Source of the DNA: Ephydatia muelleri
Lineage: Eukaryota > Porifera > Demospongiae > Spongillida > Spongillidae
NCBI GenBank assembly: GCA_013339895.1
Contig: JABACO010000020.1
Coordinates: 6,196,901-6,260,900, forward strand
Reading direction: 5' to 3'
DNA: 64,000 nucleotides
This document shows, piece by piece, positions 27,471-45,300 of the stretch; the first letter of the stretch is position 1, and every line of letters begins with the position of its first letter. A program made the translations under genes and the position numbers. The notes under the pieces were generated by a model. The model was not told the DNA's origin. It searched no databases and saw only the letters and a program-made list of their open reading frames with translations.

Positions 27471-30400
27471 TTTTGTGTGTGTGTGTTCTTGTGTGTTGTG
27501 TTCTTATGTGTGTGTTCTTGTGTGAGTGAGTGATGGTTATGGGAGCGATGGTTCAAGTGGGGGCACTCTGCCACACCTACCTAGTCCAGTTTCATTCTTC
27601 ACTCTATCTTAGGTTGCCACGGAGAAGAGACTAAAGCAGCTGGAAGAACAGAATGGAGAGATCTCAGCCAGGGTATGTACAGAAAGGGAGGAGGGAAGGG
27701 GGGGGGGGGGGGGGGGGGGGTTGTAGGGAGGTCAAAGGAAACTCTGACTCACTCACTGTACAACGTCTGCAGCTACATGTATATACCGCTTGTTAATGCA
27801 ACATGAATTTGTTGCGTTCATTTGTGGAACACCTGTTATACAGCATGTTATACTGCATGGTATGTGATATATTTGAAAGGTTTGGCTACTGCAGCCCACT
27901 GTACTGTTGCTTCCTTTTGTTGGGGCTGTATCCATGGATGCATCATCACTACCATCATGTGACTATGTCATGTGACCATGTTTCTCCTGCAGCTGAGGGA
28001 GTATGAGAGTACCATTGCTACCCTGCAAGCTGCCCAGGCCAAGGCGCAGTCGGAGAACGCAGAGCTTCTCCAGCAGGCCACAGACGCAGAGAGCAAGATT
28101 GGAGTCATCACCAAGGCCAAGAACGCTCTTGAGGCACAACTAGATGAGGCCAAGGCAGAGTTGGAATCCGAAAGTAATGTAAGTCCCACCCTCCCAAGCT
28201 GGCACTTCACCTCACGTGGCTCTCTCCATTGTTGACCTTTTCCTACACTCTCCACATGCTAACATCCTTCCACACCACTGTTCCATCTAATGCCTTCTTC
28301 AATACATTCCACACCACCGTTCCATCTAATGCCTCCTTTGCTGCATCACTTTTCTGGTGTTTCCATTTAATGCCTTCTTTGCTACATCACTTCTGGTGTT
28401 TCCATTTAATGCCTCCTTTGCTACATCACTTTTCTGTTTTTCCATCTAATGCCTCCTTTGCTACATCTCACATTATCTCCACTCCACCTCGTCCACTTGT
28501 CACACCCCCTTACACCTCTCCCTCCCCACCTCCCTCCACACCAGTCGAAGGCAGACATCATGGTGAAACTCAAGGCTATGGAGTCTGAGTTGAACCACGC
28601 CCATGAATCCATAGAGGAGGAACAGGAGGGCAAGACCGAGCTACAGAAGCAGCTGACAGCCACCAAGAATGATGCGGCCCAACTGCGTGCTCGACTGGAC
28701 AACGAAGCCACACCCCGTATTGAAGAGCTGGAGGATACCAAGTATGCATCTGGAAAAAAATGTCCTCTTCCCCATCCCATCTCCTTCCAGTCGATCCCAT
28801 TATCCTCCTCCCCATTCCTCCTACTCCCTTCTGTCTGTTTCTATTTACCAATATTATAAATCTTCTTTTAGCATACGCAAACCCTATCCCGCACCAATAG
28901 GTTTGGTTTAACCCTTTCTCCTCCTCGTTCAGGCGGAAGCTCCAGAATAAGCTCAAGGAAGCGGAGGAGGCATTGACTTTGTCCGACAGCAAGTATGCTG
29001 CCCTAGATAAGACCAAGACACGCATCGCCACAGAGCTGGAGGACCTCCATCTTGACCTGGAGAAGGTGCGTGAGATCAGCTATGTGAACAAAAGCACACC
29101 AACAACAACAACAAAAATGTGGTCTAGCACTCAGCCAAGGGGTTAATATGGTCTAGCACTCAGCTAAGGGGTTAATGTGGTCCAGTGCTCAGCCAAGGGT
29201 TAATGTAGTCTAGCACTCAGCTAAGGGGTTATGGTCTAGCGCTCAGCCAAGGGGTTAATGTGCTCTAATCTGCCTAAAGTGCTCAACCAAGGGTCATAAT
29301 TGTTTTGGCCATTTTATTGAGGTGGCTGCAATGCAGAGTGTAGTGTACATGTGTGCAGAGTGTAGTGTACATGTGTGCAGAGTGTAGTGTACATGTGTGT
29401 GCAGAGTGTAGTGTACATGTGTGTGCAGAGTGTAGTGTACATGTGTGTGCAGAGTGTAGTGTACATGTGTGCAGAGTGTAGTGACATGTGTGCAGGGTGT
29501 AGTGTACATGTGTGCAGAGTGTAGTGTACATGTGTGCAGGGTATAGTGTACATGTGTGTGCAGAGTGTAGTGTACATATGTGCAGAGTGTAGTGTACATG
29601 TGTGCAGAGTGTAGTGTACTTCCTGTGCTTTGTCATGTGACCTGCATCTTACCCTGTGCTTTGTCATGTGACCTGCAGGAGCGTAGCAACTCTGCTGCTC
29701 TTGAGAACAAGCAGAAGAAGATTGATCAGCAGATCACAGAGTGGAGGTCCAAGTATGAGTCCAAGCAGGCTGAGCTTGAGAATGCCCAGAAGGAAGCTCG
29801 CAACTACAGCACAGAGGTGTGTGTGTGTGTGGCGCAATGGGTTTCAAGGCGGCTTGCTTTTTTTGTTGGCATTTGTCTCCCCACAAAATGTGCCTTCCAT
29901 CATTATTCCTTTTCCTTTTCCACCACCATCTCTGCGATCCTTTACCTGCCAATCTTCAGGTTTTGAAACTGAAAGGTCAGTATGACGAGCTCCACGATCA
30001 GCTTGAAGCTGCGAACAAGGAAAACAAACACCTCCAAGGTAACCCGTTTGTGCCATTCGATTGCCTGCAGATAAAGAAGACAACTGTCTGCTTATACGCT
30101 TATACCCCAGGTGAGATCAGTGACCTAGAGAAGCAGCTGTCTGAGGGAGGCTCCTCCGTGCATGACCTTGAGAAGGCCAAGAGGAAGCTGGAACAGGAGA
30201 AGGAAGAGCTCACGCAGTCTCTGGAGGATGCAGAGGGACAGCTGGAGGGGGAGCAACAGAGGGTGCTCCGTATCCAATTGGAACTCACCCAGCTCAAGCA
30301 GGAGACGGAGCGTAAGCTGGCCGAGAAGGATGGGGAAATGGAGAGCTTGAGGTGAGCAAGGGGCAAGAAGCACTGATGTTCCTGGCTGTTGCTCTGTAGC

Positions 30401-33195
30401 GTTTGTGATGGTGAAGGCATATTTGTATAGGATAGTGATCACATGTACCATACCATAACCAGTGCTTGGTAGCCTAATATTGTAGAACAGCATTAGAAAT
30501 GGGACTAGCATTATTGTAAGTAATATTCTAATATGTCATTTAAGTCTTTCTGGATTCTAGTCTTCCAAGAAATATTTGAATACAAAGTCTGTGCATGTTG
30601 TTGAATGTATGGGTTGCCTGCCACTGTCACTCCTGCCACAAACCTTACTTCAGTCCACAGTATCAAGCATGTTTGCACTCCTCTGTCCTGTCTGTAGGAA
30701 GAACCATGGCCGCCAGCAGGAGAGCCTTCAGCAGAGTCTGGAGGAGGAGTCCAAGGCCAAGAACGAGCAGATAAGACTGAAGAAGGTGGTGGAGGGGCAG
30801 ATTGACGAGCTGCAGGCGACCATTGATGCCGGGGAGAAGGTGATTAGGGATGGGGAGATGAAAAGGGGAGGGGACATAGTGTGGAGGGGGAAGTGGTGGC
30901 AGGGAGGAGGTGTGAGGGAGAAAGGGGAGTGGGAGGTAACTAGCAATATGGAGAGCAGGGTTGAGATCAAAACAGATCACTGCTCTCATTCTCGTCACAC
31001 ACACTGGTAGGCTGCCAGTGACAACCAGAAGAAGATCAAGGCCCTCCAGCAGCAGGTGAAGGAGATCACCTCCTCCTTCGAAGAGGAGCAACGTCTCCGC
31101 TCGGAGGATCGCGACCTCACCACCAAGGCAGAGAAACGTGCCAACGACCTCCAGCGCGAGATCGAGGAGCTCCGTGTCAACATGGAGCAGGTGAGGTCAC
31201 ACCCACATTCTTTATTTGCCGACCAATTTTTATCCATAGCTGGTTTGCAGATTAAATACAAATTATTAGAATGTTGCGCATTTTTTAACATTTCATTTCA
31301 TTTATTTACTTACTATGTTCTATTTTTTAATTCCTTCATATCTTTCAAATTGGCACTAACAGCTTCAGAAGTCTCTGCGAAACATCGAGGCTGAGAACGC
31401 AGATGCTCAGGAGCGACTCACAGAGGCCAACAACTCCAAGACATCCCTGGTGGCTTCCAAGAGGAAGGTGGACCAGCAGCTAGCCACCCTGCAGGGAGAG
31501 TACGAAGAACTGGAGTCGGAGGGGAAGGAGAACTCGGAGAAGCTTCGCAAGGCCACGGAGCTGGTCGTCCGCTACCAGTCTGAGGTCATGGCGGAGAAGG
31601 AGGCAGCAAATGCTCTGGAGAAAGCTAGGGTGCGTGCTGTAAATCATTGATAATGGGGGAGGAGGGGAAGGGAAAGTGTGGGAGGAGGGGAGGATGGGGG
31701 GGGGGGGAAGGACAGAGGATGGAATTGGAATAGGGTGATCCATGGATTCTGACACACTGCTGGTAATTTCCTCTTAATTAATGGGGTTCCCCCTTGTTGG
31801 ATGTATCATTATGTAAGGTGATTTCCCCTCTCTCTTTGCAGGCTGCACTGGACCAGCAGGTGAAGGACCTCACTGCCCGTCTGGGCGAGGAGGTGGCCAA
31901 CGCCACAAAGTCTGCAAAGAAGGAAGCCCAGAAGCTTCAGGCCAGGGTGAGTGAGGAGTGTGTTGTGGCCATGCCCCCCCCCACCTCCCTCTCGACGTGC
32001 TCTTATGTCCCCTTCAAGCTCACCCATGCACTCCCTTTCTTGTCCTTAACCTGTTCCATCTTTATTCTTGTATCCACTGCTGCATTCTAAATAATGCTCT
32101 CCACATTACTAACGTTCTACCTCTTGACAGATCACTGAGCTTGAAGGAGAGCTGGAGACGGAGACCAAAGGAAAAGGAGACGCACAGAGGAACCTCAAGC
32201 GGTAAGCCCTGGTCCTGGGGAAGAGGGATAAGGGGGAGGGGCATGGTGAAGTTATTTTTAACAGGTCTGCTATTGTGGGGTCTAAGGCTAGAGTCTTATA
32301 TCTTAACAGATGTGAGGCTAGAGCCTTCTAGATGGTGAGGCTAGAGTCTTCTATCTTAACAGATGGTGAGGCTAGAGTCTTCTATCTTAACAGATGGTGA
32401 GGCTAGAGTCTTATATCTTAACAGATGTGAGGCTAGAGTCTTATATCTTAACAGATGTGAGGCTAGAGCCTTATAGGCTCCAGCTATAGCATCATAGATG
32501 CAGTGCAGGTATCCTGAGGCTACCTAGTGAGAGTACGTGTCCATGGATACCCTAGGTCCCTGCCAGAGGCTCCTGAGGCTCTAGCCTTAGCTAGAGACTC
32601 AGCATCGTAGATATGAATTGTAGGCAGTGTGTTCATTTATACTATATTCCATACCTCGGTTCCTTTGTTCTGGTTGCCCCTTACATAATCTGCTATTTCT
32701 TTTCTTGTGGCATCTTTTTTGTTGTCTCTCCTTCAGCCTTGACCGTCGTGTCAAGGAGGTGCAGGCCCAGATGGAGGAGGAGAAGGCAGCATCACAGCGT
32801 CTCCAGGAGCAGATCAACAGCCTCAACGCCAAGGCCAAGACCCTGCGTCGTGAGAAGGAGGACACAGAGGGGGAGCTAGAGGCCATGCGTACCAAGAACC
32901 GCCAGCTGAGGTCTGCCCTTGACGAGTCAGAGGAGGAGAAGGCTGGTCTACAGGCACAGCTTTCCAAAGCCAGGACCACCACCACCACCAGTGCAAGGAA
33001 GGGCAAGGTGGGTGTGGTGTGTGTGTGTGTGTGTGTGTATGTGTGTGGGTGTGGGTGTGGGAGTGTTTGTGTGTCCATGTGTGCATATGTGTGTGTGTGT
33101 TCATGTGTGCATATGTGTGTGTGTGTGTGAATTGGAGTCACTCTGGGTTCTTACTCCTTTAGCCTGCTCCAGTGGATGCAGATGATGACAAGTGA
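14847..33195 (+). CDS. MYH: Myosin II heavy chain, striated-muscle type
   Basis: ATP-driven actin motor that assembles into thick filaments. Thirty-seven exons join with consistent phases into about 1921 residues, the usual length. Visible motifs, numbered on the joined protein: P-loop GESGAGKT at about 172-179, switch I NDNSSRF at about 225-231, switch II DIAGFE at about 448-453, converter [18 protein letters not shown], two IQ-like light-chain sites, the KVKPLLN head-rod junction, then about 1100 residues of heptad coiled coil. Rod segments such as [19 protein letters not shown] and [19 protein letters not shown] match the striated class better than the non-muscle class. The head sequence [20 protein letters not shown] agrees. 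The C-terminus is a short Thr-rich, then acidic tailpiece (PVDADDDK). Exon 4 is one base short for its phases. Confidence 0.95.
16205..16255. repeat. Poly-G tract of about 51 bases
   Basis: Uninterrupted G run in myosin intron 3, about 40 bases after the 5' splice site. It could form G-quadruplexes. The true length is hard to sequence. Confidence 0.9.
17722..17870. repeat. (CT)n tract
   Basis: CT/CCCT repeat starting about 15 bases after the donor of myosin exon 6. Confidence 0.9.
19033..19160. repeat. About 43-bp tandem triplication
   Basis: Three identical copies beginning TGCCTTCATACACACATCC in myosin intron 9. Confidence 0.9.
19314..19498. repeat. (GT)n microsatellite
   Basis: Long GT repeat with a few GTAGT/GCAGT interruptions in myosin intron 9. 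Confidence 0.95.
20035..20168. repeat. About 35-bp tandem repeat, 4 copies
   Basis: Unit built around GGGATTCTAGATCATGTGAT followed by CCCCCTCC, in myosin intron 10. Confidence 0.85.
21070..21600. repeat. (CCTCCT)n / CCCTCCCTCCTCCT pyrimidine tract
   Basis: About 530 bases of nearly pure pyrimidine filling myosin intron 11 up to its acceptor at 21605. It acts in place of a normal polypyrimidine tract and is free of stops in two frames. Confidence 0.95.
22970..23220. repeat. (CA)n/(CATA)n tract
   Basis: CACACATA-type repeat starting just after the donor of myosin exon 15 (22957). This is an exception to the GU-at-donor trend. Confidence 0.9.
24162..24200. repeat. Poly-G tract
   Basis: Run of about 38 G in myosin intron 17. 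Confidence 0.9.
25772..25890. repeat. (GT)n tract near donor of myosin exon 20
   Basis: GT repeat beginning about 25 bases after the 5' splice site at 25745. Confidence 0.95.
27333..27525. repeat. (GT)n tract starting at the donor of myosin exon 23
   Basis: The intron begins directly with GTGTGTGT and continues for about 190 bases, so the splice donor itself lies in the microsatellite. Confidence 0.95.
28262..28470. repeat. About 35-bp imperfect tandem repeat
   Basis: Five or six copies around TTCCATCTAATGCCTCCTTT in myosin intron 25. Confidence 0.85.
29115..29290. repeat. About 28-bp imperfect tandem repeat
   Basis: Copies of GTCTAGCACTCAGCCAAGGG plus GTTAAT, in myosin intron 27. Confidence 0.85.
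29330..29622. repeat. 22-24-bp minisatellite, about 13 copies
   Basis: Unit GCAGAGTGTAGTGTACATGT with a 2-4-base GT length variation, in myosin intron 27. Confidence 0.95.
32268..32475. repeat. About 30-bp tandem repeat, about 7 copies
   Basis: Unit containing GGCTAGAGTCTTCTATCTTA then ACAGATG. Each copy carries an AG preceded by a pyrimidine-poor stretch. It lies in myosin intron 35. Confidence 0.9.
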
Positions 33196-34013
33196 ACACC
33201 ACACTGTTACAATGGAAGCAACCTGATTTTATAATCATTTCAACTGATGCTTTATAGGCTTATTTTAAAAAAAGAAACAGCAAGTAGTTGTGTTATATCA
33301 TTGAACAACTTCTAGAATGTTAGATTTGAAATTGTTAAGGAAAAGAATATCGTGTGTGTACTGATTTTGGTTTCAGAACTCATTCCCAAAGATCTTTTAA
33401 CCAGTTTGATTATTGTGTCAAAGAATCTATACACGCACATCAACATCACGTCGTATTGCTGTCTACGTACATACATGTACCAATAATTGCCGTTGTGGGC
33501 ACTGCAACCTATGATTTGCCTATGATCATAATTTTAGCTATAGCTTATATAACCCCGTACACTTAAGCAATTATTTATGATCATAGTTAAGCTATGTACG
33601 GCTAAAACTGTCTCAGCCCCAGACCACCATCAAGGTCTGTGGTACTAGTACCATAGGTATTAATATCTATGGTACTAGTACTAATGTCTACAAAGTTGTG
33701 CACAGAAATTGTCGAACTTTTCAATGCCAAGTGTAAACTATTAGTTTGCCAATGAAAGCTACTAAACAAATATATCCATGCGCCCTAAAAGAGAGGTCTA
33801 TAGCAGTTACTGCAACACAGTTGGTAGTTCCATAACTACACACTTCATATCTTGTTTTGGAAATCGAACACAATGCAACAACACCAGGCCATAATATATA
33901 GAGTCAATAAAACAGTCACTAATTAACTCGCATCAGAGATCTGAAACAACTATCCTAAACAATAGGTCTGCTAAAACGAAAACCCTCAATATCCGGGCAC
34001 GAGGAAGAATGCA
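33196..34013. other. Myosin 3' UTR and spacer to SRP68
   Basis: No gene. AATAAA at 33906-33911 is the only clear polyadenylation hexamer but lies 711 bases after the myosin stop and about 100 before the SRP68 ATG. An imperfect inverted repeat (ATGATCATAATTTTAGCTAT and its partner around 33570) could form a hairpin at about 33520-33600. Confidence 0.5.
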
Positions 34014-40429
<6,416 letters not shown>

Positions 40430-42306
40430 GGCTTTTTCAGGGACAATTTGTTTTGAAATTGAATCAATTGTTTTGGAACATTTTTCAGAAGAAAAAAAAT
40501 GCAACACACACAATTGTTCTACAATACAGTTATCTTTTCGCCATGTACAGATGAGAAGATTGGCACCTGTAGCTATGTAAACATAGGCCAAAACACTAGC
40601 ATGTTTTTGTTAGAAAAATAGCTCATCGGTATATTTTAATAACTGGTTGATTTCAAGTTTAAATAACAGCAATAAATAAAAGGAAGAAAAATATTATTAT
40701 TTATGCGGTCTTTTAATAGCATATTTAATAATGTTATAGACTACACAAGCAAAGAAACAAAACAACACAAAGTTAAGCACTTACCTGAAAGAGTGTTGAA
40801 GCATTGAGCGTCATACCTGGTGACTGTTCTTGAAGTCTTATGTCGTCTGCCTGATTGCTTTACACAAGTTTTAAAAGAGTTATGTGAGAGAGAAGCAGTA
40901 GATTACCACCTAAACATCTAATATAGCAACACGATCAAGGAGATTTCAGGGTGTCCTACAGTGAAGGGAAATTCACCATAAGTATTGTTTCGTAGAAACG
41001 CACTATCATGAGTAAAACAATATATGGTTGATTACAAACAAATGAATTAAAACTCTCAAATATTTCACTGCTTTGGCTAAGTCACTGAAGTAATGTTTTA
41101 TGATCACTAACAATAACTTGAATATGGTGGTCACTTCATTTTGATTGAACAAATTTCAGCAGTGAATAGAAAAGTAATATGATTATTTTTTGTTGTATAT
41201 CCAAGATCAATTTATTTACATTGGAAGGTAAATAAAATAACAAACTGATTACTCATTTGCAATGGCACCTCAATGCTGGTAAATGCACAAATTTTGTTGT
41301 GACCCTAGTACACCAAGTAGACCAATAAAAAGCTTGGTCATTAGCAGGTTTGGCTAGCTGAGTAGGTGAGGTTAGTAGGGGTGTTGAACCTGTGGGCAGT
41401 GGTTAAGACCATCATGAACACGGAATGCACATGATGGCAGAACGTAGCAATGAAAAACCAATTTTACAGTGAAGCCAAAAGAAGAGTTTAAATGTAGGGT
41501 TCATCCTATTTGTAATTTGTTTATATACAACAGTGGCTGTTGGACTGAGTCCTCCAGAACTAGAAAAACTAAAGTTGAGAATGAACAACTCAGCTTCATG
41601 GTAGCATTGAGGTAGCACAGGGTTTTCTTGACATGGCTCAGGGTTTTCTTGATATTTTCTTGACATGGCACAGATTCTTAGTGACATGCACTTAGCACAG
41701 GGTTTCTTGATGTAGCTCAGGGTTTTCTTGATGTGGCTCTTAGCAAAGAGGTTAAAGACCCTGACAGACATTAATTGGAAGGCAAGATAAATGCTGGAAC
41801 TGATGCAAGGATATCTGTTAATTGGAAGGCAAGCTTCATCTGCCAGTCAGGGTTGCAAAGGAGGTACAATGCTCACTTTGTGGCACACCCAAACAATTAG
41901 TGAAGCTGTGATGTTGAGTCAAGATTACTATGGCCACACGTTTCACGTTTAAGGGTAATTAACATTTTCACTTATTTTTTTAGTTAATCATTACAGTATA
42001 TTATTTCCTAGCATTTATTCCCTTTGGAAGTAGGATATTTAGTACTAATTACAAAACAAATGTTGTTTATTGCAACTCGTAATGTGTCTTGAATTGAGGC
42101 CTTAACATATGCTTGATTTGCACTTACATTAACTTTCACATATTAAACTTCATTTTTATATAATAATACATTCTCATGTAATACAATAACTGTTGGAACT
42201 GATACAAGGATATCTGTCAAACACATACGACATGCACAAAGTTATCAAAACACACAAAGCAAAGATGTGAAAGTACATAACCACAGATGCAAATATATAA
42301 ATCTCA
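40430..42306. other. Spacer between convergent SRP68 and XYLT genes
   Basis: AT-rich sequence without a recognised gene. A short imperfect repeat of CAGGGTTTTCTTGA lies at about 41618-41735. TTTATT hexamers (reverse AATAAA) near 42012 and 42066 could serve XYLT. Confidence 0.6.
40671..40676 (+). terminator. Polyadenylation signal of SRP68
   Basis: AATAAA (within AATAAATAAAA) 242 bases after the SRP68 stop, in an AT-rich 3' UTR. Confidence 0.6.
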
Positions 42307-45300
42307 TTATCTAATCCTTCCATTGGGTTGGACAGGGCCTATCTCTGACTTGGGATCAGGAAACAAGGTACTCCATTCAGAGCTGCTGCAGGCAGGCAGT
42401 GAGGGGCACCTCCCCCCAGTCAGTGGATCAACACTACACACACCACTAATGTGCCAGAAGCGACCACACAGCTCATCTGCCCAGCGATGTAGCTCCTCCC
42501 CCTCCATGAAAACATTCCTCTTCCACTCTTGATACACATTCTTGTTCACTCTATCTTCCTGACCCTTGGCAACGTCGGCCATCTTTGCATTGACCTCGGC
42601 TGGTGTTGCCAGTGGCAACATGTTCTCGTGGGTGAGCGGGAACACCAGGAACTTGGTCTCAATGACAGGCACGCCCCCATCCACCAGTTCCACCCTAAGT
42701 CTCCACACTCCAGGTCTCAGAGGTCTCTCAAATGGAGGCTTGTGGTAGGCCACGGACCAGGAACCATCAATCTTCATCTGATGAGTGAAAACAGGTTGAC
42801 TCGTGGGATCCTCCCAGTGCATGTGGACGTTCAGCGGTGCTCCTCCCCATCCTCCACCCAACGACATGGCCGCCACCGGTTCGTCCCACACACCCAAGAT
42901 GTTGCCATAGTTCCTGAAAATGCTCTCCTTTGCGTCCCATTTAGAGCCCACCTATGGTTCATTCATATGAGTGGAGGAAGGTGATCAACATGAAGTAAAA
43001 AGTTCATCAAACCACTGATTTAGAAATCTATTTAATGCAGCAGTGACCTAGCATATAGGGTTACTCGAGACTTGTGCACAATGAAGATGCAATCCACCAT
43101 AGATACTCATGGATAGATGCAATCCACCATAGATACCCATGGATAGATGCAATCCACCATAGATACCCATGGATAGATGCAATCCACCATAGATACTCAT
43201 GGATAGATGCAATCCACCATAGATACTCATGGATAGATGCAATCCACCATAGATACCCATGGATAGATGCAATCCACCATAGATACCCATGGATAGATGC
43301 AATCCACCATAGATACTCATGGATAGATGCAATCCACCATAGATACCATGGATAGATGCAATCCACCATAGATACCCATGGATAGATGCAATCCACCATA
43401 GATACCCATGGATAGATGCAATCCACCATAGATACCCATGGATAGATGCAATCCACCATAGATACCCATGGATAGATGCAATCCACCATAGATACCCATG
43501 GATAGATGCAATCCACCATAGATACCCATGGATAGATGCAATCCACCATAGATACTCATGGATAGATGCAATCCACCATAGATACCCATGGATAGATGCA
43601 ATCCACCATAGATACTCATGGATAGATGCAATCCACCATAGATACTCATGGATAGATGCAATCCACCATAGATACCCATGGATAGATGCAATCCACCATA
43701 GATACCCATGGATAGATGCAATCCACCATAGATACTCATGGATAGATGCAATCCACCATAGATACCATGGATAGATGCAATCCACCATAGATACTCATGG
43801 ATAGATGCAATCCACCATAGATACCCATGGATAGATGCAATCCACCATAGATACCCATGGATAGATGCAATCCACCATAGATACTCATGGATAGATGCAA
43901 TCCACCATAGATACCCATGGATAGATGCAATCCACCATAGATACTCATGGATAGATGCAATCCACCATAGATACTCATGGATAGATGCAATCCACCATAG
44001 ATACCCATGGATAGATGCAATCCACCATAGATACCATGGATAGATGCAATCCACCATAGATACTCATGGATAGATGCAATCCACCATAGATACTCATGGA
44101 TAGATGCAATCCAACCATAGATACTCATGGATAGATGCAATCCACCATAGATACTCATGGATAGATGCAATCCACCATAGGATACTCATGGATACTCCTG
44201 GATCACACTATTATCCTACTGTTGAAGTTTTCACATAGTAGTTTATTACCATTCAATTACGATAAAGTGGGATTCAAGTTATGAGTATAATAAATAATAA
44301 GCATCACCTGAGTGATTTAAGTCAAAACTGCAAACCTACATTTATTTATTTATTTTTGTTGTTGATTTATGAATTTTCAGAGGTGTTATTTCAGGGCTCT
44401 TGATTATGGAGAGTTTAAATTTTTTTTAAATTAACCACTTAAATTTCTTCCTACATACAAATACCAATATCCACTAAACACATTCGCATTAATTATTAAT
44501 TTTTGATTTTTGATTTTTACTGTCCAATCTTAGTACATAACAAACAAGACTCGAACACAGGGGAGTCTATTAAATGTTTGTTAATTGGAAGATAATGCTA
44601 TAAGTCATTTAAAAATACATATAACTGAAATTTAGTTTGTTCTTACTTAAACTGCAACACCCAGGGGCTTTTAGTTTCTATGTTATACCGGGGTTACACT
44701 GAAGTGCTTTTGCTTAAAACTGCAGGAAGACCATTCAATAGTTAGCACAACTTAAGCCTTACCAACGCTTGTGGTTGCTCAAGGTTGCTCAATATAAACT
44801 AAACTACAATAATCTCTGCACCCTTATTGGAACAACTGTGTCGTTACCATGGAGAACTGCTGGCACCACCACACCATGCACACAGCAAGCACATCCTAAC
44901 CTCCAAGGATCGTATCCTGTTAGCTGCGTCTCCGCTGACCTCGTGCTTGAGCGTGTGGTTCACAGGGGAGAACAGAGCCTCCAGGTCTGTCCTCGCCCCG
45001 CCCTCTATGGCCGCAACACTCACCACAAAGCCAGCAAACCTCTCGCTTTTCACATACACAGTGACGTCTTTCACAGAGGCCTGGGAGAGGCAGGATGCTC
45101 CGCCCCTTACTCCACTCCCCGCCTTCTCCAGGAAGCGACGCAGGAAGGACTGGTAGACGCTAAATTGCGAGTGCCCAGGCCGAGATATTGTGTCGTCGTC
45201 ACTGAAGACATTCTCCCAGTAGGTATCTAGCGAGGGCGTGGCTTCGGGATAGGGTCCATAGAGGTGGGCATCAAGAAGATTGATGACAGTCTGACTGACC

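Larger units (their letters stand above)
24617..33195 (+). other. MYH: Myosin neck and rod exons 18-37 (coordinates)
   Basis: Exons: 24617-24872, 25057-25137, 25494-25745, 25974-26206, 26490-26724, 27087-27332, 27613-27672, 27993-28178, 28545-28741, 28933-29065, 29679-29816, 29960-30038, 30111-30351, 30698-30839, 31011-31190, 31363-31629, 31842-31946, 32131-32201, 32737-33007, 33163-33195. Phases are consistent throughout. With exons 1-17 they sum to 5765 nt, exactly one base short of 1922 codons. The last exon encodes only ten residues and the stop. Confidence 0.93.

Noticed and set aside
14847..33195. Myosin and XYLT as pseudogenes because of frame breaks
   Set aside because: Each has a single one-base error at a homopolymer while all other exons, phases and motifs are intact. 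Sequencing error is more likely.
43048..44170. Several 90-246-codon ORFs on both strands and a CRISPR-like look of 30-bp repeats
   Set aside because: The repeats are directly adjacent with no unique spacers, and the genome is an animal. The open frames follow from a unit length divisible by three.
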